Shown piece by piece: positions 59,760-64,000 of a stretch of 64,000 bases of DNA. The number at the start of each line of letters is the position of its first letter. Positions within the stretch are counted from its first letter, which is position 1. The notes under the pieces were generated by a model. It saw only the letters and a program-made list of their open reading frames with translations. It ran no database searches and was not told where the DNA came from. The DNA lies in the NCBI GenBank assembly GCA_902526965.1, contig CABZMT010000003.1, positions 1 through 64,000 of the forward strand, read 5' to 3'. A program made the position numbers and the translations under genes. This stretch comes from an uncultured Alphaproteobacteria bacterium. Its GTDB lineage: Bacteria > Pseudomonadota > Alphaproteobacteria > HIMB59.

Positions 59760-61043
59760 TTAATTTTGAGTAATTTTTAATTCGATCCTTCGATTCTCTT
59801 TTAGGTCCTCTTTTGTATCACCTAAATTTATAGGTTGATACTCACCATATCCATTTGCTGAGAGTTTATTAGCAGGTATACCTTGTTGAATAAGAAATTT
59901 AACTACCTCTAGTGCTCTAGCATGTGAAAGCTCCCAATTAGAGGGGAATTGAGAGGTTGAAATAGGTACTTTGTCTGTGTGGCCATCAATTTGTAGTATC
60001 CAATTTAAATCAGATGGGATTGACTCAGTAACTTCAATAATTGTTTTGGTAATAAGAGATAAAGCTATCCTTCCTTCATCTTGAAAACTTGCACTGCCAG
60101 AGTCAAATAATATTTCTGATTGAAAAATAAATCTATCTCCTTTGATCTGAATATCCTCTCTATCTGCTAAGGCTTCAGATAATTTCCCAAAAAATTCTGA
60201 TTTGTACTTTTGCAGCTTGAATAGCTCACTTGTAAGTACTCTATTTAACCTATCTCCTAGTTCCCCGAGTTCCATTTCGTTTTGCGCTATTTCAGCTTCT
60301 TTTGACTCTAATAAGTTATTTAAAAGATTAATTTCATTACTGAGTATTTCAATATCTAAAGCTAAATTAGATATTAAATTTAAAGCCTCAGCTAAATCAG
60401 TTGACTGTATTAATGTTTCTTCCTCTAATGAAGATATTTTGGTTTGTAATTCTTGATTAATATCTTCGGATGAACTTAAAGACTCAAGTAGATTTTCTAT
60501 TCTACTTTGAGATGCTCCAATTTGTCCAACTAGCTCACTATTTTCTCCACCAAGTCTAATTAAATCAGCCTTTAACTGTTTTTGTTGCTCATTTAAATCA
60601 GATAGGTTTTGTTGAAGAGTTTCTCTATCAGATAAAGATAAGGATAGCTCTTCAGTAATTTTAGCAATAATTGTATTTAATTTATCAATATCGAGTGACT
60701 GATCTTGAATTATAGTGTCTTGTGCAAGAATTTGAGATTGTTTAGAGGATATTTCTTCATCAAGTTTTTCAATAAGATTTTGTCTATCAAGTAATTCAAT
60801 CTCTTTATCTGTTAGAGTTACATCTTGTTCAACTATAGTCTCATCTTGGATGTTAATAGTCTTTTCTAAACTTTGAATTTGCTGGTTTTTTCCTACAACT
60901 AAGTCACCCAGATAAACTTGCGCTACTGTAAAAAGTAAAACAATAAAAATTATGACCATTAATGTAGAAGCCAATACATCCACAAATCCAGGCCAAATTA
61001 TATTATCGTTGTCTGAACTTTGAGTTTTTGAGAGATAGCTCAC
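59760..61043 (-). CDS. MotB/OmpA-like peptidoglycan-binding protein with long coiled coil
   Basis: It is 427 residues from a GTG that overlaps the MotA-like stop (GTGA). One N-terminal helix (about 23-46) is preceded by WPGFVDVLAS, where Asp22 occupies the place of the MotB proton-binding aspartate. A very long coiled coil (about 48-285, rich in LEK/LSE heptads) follows, then an OmpA domain with NWELSHARALEV, GYGEYQPI and ENRRIELK. It is probably the peptidoglycan-anchored half of a proton-driven stator with the upstream gene. No flagellar genes are nearby. Confidence 0.85.
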   Translation of the reverse strand: MSYLSKTQSSDNDNIIWPGFVDVLASTLMVIIFIVLLFTVAQVYLGDLVVGKNQQIQSLEKTINIQDETIVEQDVTLTDKEIELLDRQNLIEKLDEEISSKQSQILAQDTIIQDQSLDIDKLNTIIAKITEELSLSLSDRETLQQNLSDLNEQQKQLKADLIRLGGENSELVGQIGASQSRIENLLESLSSSEDINQELQTKISSLEEETLIQSTDLAEALNLISNLALDIEILSNEINLLNNLLESKEAEIAQNEMELGELGDRLNRVLTSELFKLQKYKSEFFGKLSEALADREDIQIKGDRFIFQSEILFDSGSASFQDEGRIALSLITKTIIEVTESIPSDLNWILQIDGHTDKVPISTSQFPSNWELSHARALEVVKFLIQQGIPANKLSANGYGEYQPINLGDTKEDLKENRRIELKITQN

Positions 61044-61900
61044 TTTTTGTCTAGGTCTTTTATAGACTTACTTACAGACTTGAGCTCAGTAATAACTTCT
61101 TTTCTTAAATCATCACTAGAATTTTTCATCCCATCAACCAGATCATCAAGTTTAGAAGCAATGTTTTGGGCCAAAGATGAATTATCAGAATTTTGAGTAA
61201 TTTTTTTAATGTTTGGGCTAGATCTATAAAATAGGCGAATTTGATTTTCACAGAATTCATAGTAACTTTGTTTGACACCTCTAGTAATTATTTCATAAAG
61301 CCCTAATATCAAAGAAGTAACTAAGCCAAACAATGAGGAGCTAAAAGCAATAGTCATTCCTGATAAAGGTGACTTTAATCCGTCTTTTAAATTGTTAAAA
61401 AATGCCCCAAAGTCCTGTTGTTCAATTGTTAAACCATCGATGACATTTGAAACACTACCTATAGTCAAAAGTAATCCATAAAAAGTTCCAATTAATCCTA
61501 AAAAAATAGCTAAATTGATAAGGTATTTGGATATGTCACTCCCACTTTCTATAGATGATAGAAGATCGTCAAGTATTTCATCAAGTGTTTTTGTGATACT
61601 TTTATTTGTTGTTGTTATCCCTAAATTATTTGCAATAGATTTTGTAATTGGGTAATTATTTAAAGATGAGTCATTAAGTTTTAATTTTCCAAAAGCCACG
61701 GAGTTCATAAACCTAAACTCGGAACTCAATGAAAATATTTTAAATGAGTAAAGGAGAAATCCAATAACAAGTGTTAGAAGAATTATTCCGTTTATATAAG
61801 GATTAGCATCAAAATAAATTTTAATTTCTTCGTAACCAATAACTAAAATTATTACAATTAGGATTGAAAACAAAAGATATGCTAAGAAGTTTTTAGTCAT
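61040..61900 (-). CDS. MotA/TolQ/ExbB-like proton-channel protein
   Basis: It is 286 residues with four helices: about 5-23, 34-55, 128-158 and 180-207. The last two form the MotA/ExbB channel core, with FLGLIGTFYGLLLTIG and GMTIAFSSSLFGLVTSLIL; Thr and Ser residues line the expected pore. The C-terminal 60 residues are charged and helical. It is coupled by a four-base overlap to the OmpA-like partner. The pair resembles TolQ/TolR or MotA/MotB in plan but fits neither closely; its biological target is unknown. Confidence 0.85.
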   Translation of the reverse strand: MTKNFLAYLLFSILIVIILVIGYEEIKIYFDANPYINGIILLTLVIGFLLYSFKIFSLSSEFRFMNSVAFGKLKLNDSSLNNYPITKSIANNLGITTTNKSITKTLDEILDDLLSSIESGSDISKYLINLAIFLGLIGTFYGLLLTIGSVSNVIDGLTIEQQDFGAFFNNLKDGLKSPLSGMTIAFSSSLFGLVTSLILGLYEIITRGVKQSYYEFCENQIRLFYRSSPNIKKITQNSDNSSLAQNIASKLDDLVDGMKNSSDDLRKEVITELKSVSKSIKDLDKK

Positions 61901-61958
61901 AATTGATAAAAATAAACGAATTTAACAAATTAACAAATGAATAAATTATGAAAAAAAT

Positions 61959-62444
61959 CTAGAAATTTCTATTAAAAATCAAGTAATAATTATTAGTGCC
62001 TGGATTTACAGAGTCTAAACCTGCATTTGAAATATGATGGGAACCAATGCCAATTCGAGTCTTATCAGATAAGCTATAGAGTAAGTTAACTTCTGACTTA
62101 AATTGGATAGCATTTCCTAAATCTTTACCATCACCATTACTATAAATACCTGCCGAAGAAGAAAGATTTAAATAAATTAAATCAGAACCTAAATTTGTTT
62201 CAAAACCCCCATAAAACATACTTGCGCTTTTAGCAGTTACCAATCCACCAACAACTGGGTTTATTGTTAATATATTTAATAAATCTATTTCACTATTAGA
62301 TATATGATAATTTAATCCAATTAAATTAGTTGTATTATCGTCATCGTAATCATAAGTGCCTCCAAAAATGGAATAGCTATTTGCGCTAGCTGTAAAATTT
62401 GAAGAAAGGGTATAAATTAAAATAGCTAATAAATATTTTTTCAT
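61959..62444 (-). CDS. PagL-like outer-membrane beta-barrel (acyloxyacyl hydrolase family)
   Basis: It is 161 residues. A signal peptide (1-21, ending TASA) precedes alternating amphipathic strands ending in Phe (NYYLIFNRNF), as in an eight-stranded barrel. Near the end, SHHISNAGLDSVNPG matches the His-x-Ser dyad region of lipid A 3-O-deacylases (PagL). The position where PagL has its catalytic Glu shows no Glu here. It may trim lipid A, or be a barrel that lost catalysis. A lone gene between tRNA-Val and the MotA-like gene. Confidence 0.65.
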   Translation of the reverse strand: MKKYLLAILIYTLSSNFTASANSYSIFGGTYDYDDDNTTNLIGLNYHISNSEIDLLNILTINPVVGGLVTAKSASMFYGGFETNLGSDLIYLNLSSSAGIYSNGDGKDLGNAIQFKSEVNLLYSLSDKTRIGIGSHHISNAGLDSVNPGTNNYYLIFNRNF

Positions 62445-62479
62445 GAATTACATATAACATCATCAACTTAAGAAGTAAA

Positions 62480-62556
62480 TGGTGGGCGTGACAGGATTCG
62501 AACCTGTGACCCCTTGCGTGTCGAGCAAGTACTCTAACCAGCTGAGCTACACGCCC
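62480..62556 (-). tRNA. tRNA-Val (GAC)
   Basis: A 77-base cloverleaf with acceptor GGGCGTG/CACGCCC, anticodon stem CTTGC/GCAAG, loop TCGACAC (anticodon GAC), T-arm ACAGG-TTCGAAT-CCTGT and encoded CCA. It is an isolated gene between murJ and the PagL-like gene, all on the minus strand. Confidence 0.96.
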
Positions 62557-62612
62557 ATAAGTTTAGGGCAAAATTACTTTTAAATTAAATAAAAGATTAG
62601 TAAATAAAATTC

Positions 62613-64000
62613 CTAATTAAATTTTTTCAATTGAAAAATAAGATTTAATTCACTTAATTTAAGCCAATTTAGTATTAAGAAGTATATTAATAAACCAATA
62701 AGAATTTGAATTAACAAGTCAAGATATATATTTAGTTCTACAATTTTTTTAATAAATAATATTGAAATAGACATACTAAACGCGCTTAATAAAATCTTAA
62801 TTAATTTCTTAAGGTCGAAAATTAATAATTTTTCGAAAAAACTGTTAAAGTATTTTTTTAAATAATAAATTTGAATAAATAAATTTAACCATACACTAAT
62901 AGCACCTGCTATAGCTAATCCAATAACACTCAAAGGCCTGTAGAGCAGAAAACATAAAATAAAATTACAAATAAATGTAGGAATTGCTGCCTTAACTGGA
63001 TACTCAACTTTCTCATAAGAATAAAATACTTGATTAAAAACTCTTGCAAGCATGTATCCTGGCAATGAGAAAGAGTAAATTAATAAAATTTTTGAGGTAA
63101 TTAGAACATCATCATTATTAAACTCTCCCCTACCAAATAAGACTCTAATAATGTCCTCACTAAGGATAAAAATTCCAAATGCACTTGGTATAGCGAATAA
63201 AAAACAAAATATAACAGTTTCGTTAAAAGCTTTAGAATTCTTACTCTCATCACTAATATTTTTGCTCAGGTAAGGAAGGAGTGTAAAAGACATAGCAACC
63301 GCAATTAAAGCAAATGGTAAATCAATTATTCTATCAGCATAATAAATTTGGCTTATTGCACCCTCACCTACTAAAGATGCAAATAAAATTGAGATAAAAA
63401 TATTTAATTGGACAATACCAGAGCCCAGTAAAGAATATAAAAATCTTTTAAAGAATTTTTTTAGCTGGCCAGATAGTTCGTTAATGCTTTTTAATCCAGT
63501 ACTCCAAAATATTTTAATTGCACCCATATTTACTAATAGAAGTATTAATTGAGTAAAACCTGCAACAATCATTGACCAGGCAAGTGCGAAGTGAGAGTCA
63601 GATTTAAAAATGACTAATGTTGAAATCATAAAAATATTAAGAATGATAGATAAAAAAGAAGGTAAGAAAAAATTACCCTTAACGTTTAATACTGAACTCA
63701 ATACTGATGACAATGTTACAAATATTAAAAAAGGAAAAGTTATGATTAATAGATCATTCGCAAATAAAAATTGACTTTCATTTAATATAAATCCTGGTGC
63801 TAATAATGATATTACTTGCTCACTAAATAAAAATATTAAAAAAGATATAAATAATGTAATTACAAAAAAAAAGTTAAAAATTATCCATATAAAATCCTTA
63901 GACATTTTTGAATTTATTTTTTCTTGATTAACATATAGGGGTATAAAAACACTATTCATTGAACCCTCAGCAAAAATTCTTCTGAATAAATTTGGTAACC
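62613..64000 (-). CDS. murJ: Lipid II flippase MurJ (5' end cut off by the window)
   Basis: MurJ flips lipid II across the inner membrane. The frame is open to the right edge, where it reads LPNLFRRIFAEGSMNSVFIP, the family signature around helix 2. So the ATG at 63957-63959 is internal, and about 40-50 N-terminal residues are outside. The 461 codons present contain about twelve hydrophobic helices. It completes, with mraY, murD, murE, murF, ftsI and ftsW, much of the peptidoglycan pathway in this window. Confidence 0.95.
   Translation of the reverse strand, partial: LPNLFRRIFAEGSMNSVFIPLYVNQEKINSKMSKDFIWIIFNFFFVITLFISFLIFLFSEQVISLLAPGFILNESQFLFANDLLIITFPFLIFVTLSSVLSSVLNVKGNFFLPSFLSIILNIFMISTLVIFKSDSHFALAWSMIVAGFTQLILLLVNMGAIKIFWSTGLKSINELSGQLKKFFKRFLYSLLGSGIVQLNIFISILFASLVGEGAISQIYYADRIIDLPFALIAVAMSFTLLPYLSKNISDESKNSKAFNETVIFCFLFAIPSAFGIFILSEDIIRVLFGRGEFNNDDVLITSKILLIYSFSLPGYMLARVFNQVFYSYEKVEYPVKAAIPTFICNFILCFLLYRPLSVIGLAIAGAISVWLNLFIQIYYLKKYFNSFFEKLLIFDLKKLIKILLSAFSMSISILFIKKIVELNIYLDLLIQILIGLLIYFLILNWLKLSELNLIFQLKKFN

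Noticed and set aside
59760..61900. Possible Zorya-type defence system (ZorA/ZorB)
   Set aside because: A channel plus OmpA pair is present, but no ZorC, ZorD or ZorE effector is adjacent, and the long rod is on the opposite partner from ZorA.
62613..63959. murJ starting at the ATG at 63957-63959
   Set aside because: The frame continues to the window edge with conserved MurJ sequence (FRRIFAEGS), so that ATG is internal.

Overview
The window looks like a contiguous piece of chromosome from a streamlined, AT-rich (about 30% GC by eye) alphaproteobacterium, most likely a marine lineage of the SAR11/HIMB59 kind. The reasons are: the order tuf-tRNA-Trp-secE-nusG-rplKAJL-rpoB; the long, cysteine-free L36; the HDAC-like/xseB/dxs and yqeY-dnaG-rpoD groupings; an Alph_Pro_TM (TIGR02186-type) gene beside a TauE/SafE gene; an AmpD-like amidase, BamD and MlaA/MlaC (diderm envelope); and very short or negative intergenic distances throughout, with many ATGA, TTGA and TAATG junctions. 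I cannot assign a genus from sequence alone. I see no insertion sequences, prophage, CRISPR array or toxin-antitoxin module.

Layout. 1-7079 (minus): tRNA-Tyr, tRNA-Gly, tuf, tRNA-Trp, secE, nusG, rplK, rplA, rplJ, rplL, and rpoB cut by the left edge. 7166-8568 (plus): rlmB, tRNA-Thr and a small tail-anchored hypothetical protein. 8572-17308: a compact formate dehydrogenase island with a molybdo-catalytic subunit (FdsA), a fused NuoE/NuoF-like subunit (FdsG-FdsB), a LysR regulator, a TusA-like sulfur carrier, and the cofactor genes moeA, mobB, fdhD and mobA. Together these could insert, sulfurate and use bis-MGD to oxidise formate with NAD+. 17285-21692: a DHFR/RibD-like reductase, a TauE/SafE-Alph_Pro_TM-Usp-DUF2256 string, pyrE, a nucleotidyltransferase and pdxH. 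21724-25492: fabI, aroC, dxs.

25505-36445 (minus): a division and cell-wall (dcw) run mraZ-rsmH-ftsL-ftsI-murE-murF-mraY-murD-ftsW. It stops before murG and continues into a glutamine amidotransferase, an HDAC-like amidohydrolase, xseB and dxs. Three MraZ-box-like repeats overlap the -10 hexamer of the run, and the RNase P RNA gene lies immediately upstream. 36797-47052: amidase, bamD, recN, ligA, an aminopeptidase P, a UvrD/PcrA helicase, mlaA and mlaC. 47068-51302: a CAT-anticodon tRNA, rpoD, dnaG and yqeY. 51346-58578 (plus): carA, carB, greA, a shortened ELM1-family protein, a 2OG-Fe(II) oxygenase and trxB. 58582-64000: rpmJ, sufE, a periplasmic cyclophilin, a MotA/ExbB-like plus OmpA/MotB-like pair, a PagL-like barrel, tRNA-Val, and murJ cut by the right edge.

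Most of the window is housekeeping. The items most worth a second look are: the DUF2256 gene that begins at a CTG directly after the Usp stop codon; the loss of three of four zinc ligands in DnaG; the MraZ boxes over the dcw promoter; the nested palindromes between lysR and the formate dehydrogenase genes; the single-cysteine C-A-Q-G variant of FdhD beside a TusA-like carrier; and the non-flagellar proton-channel/OmpA pair.
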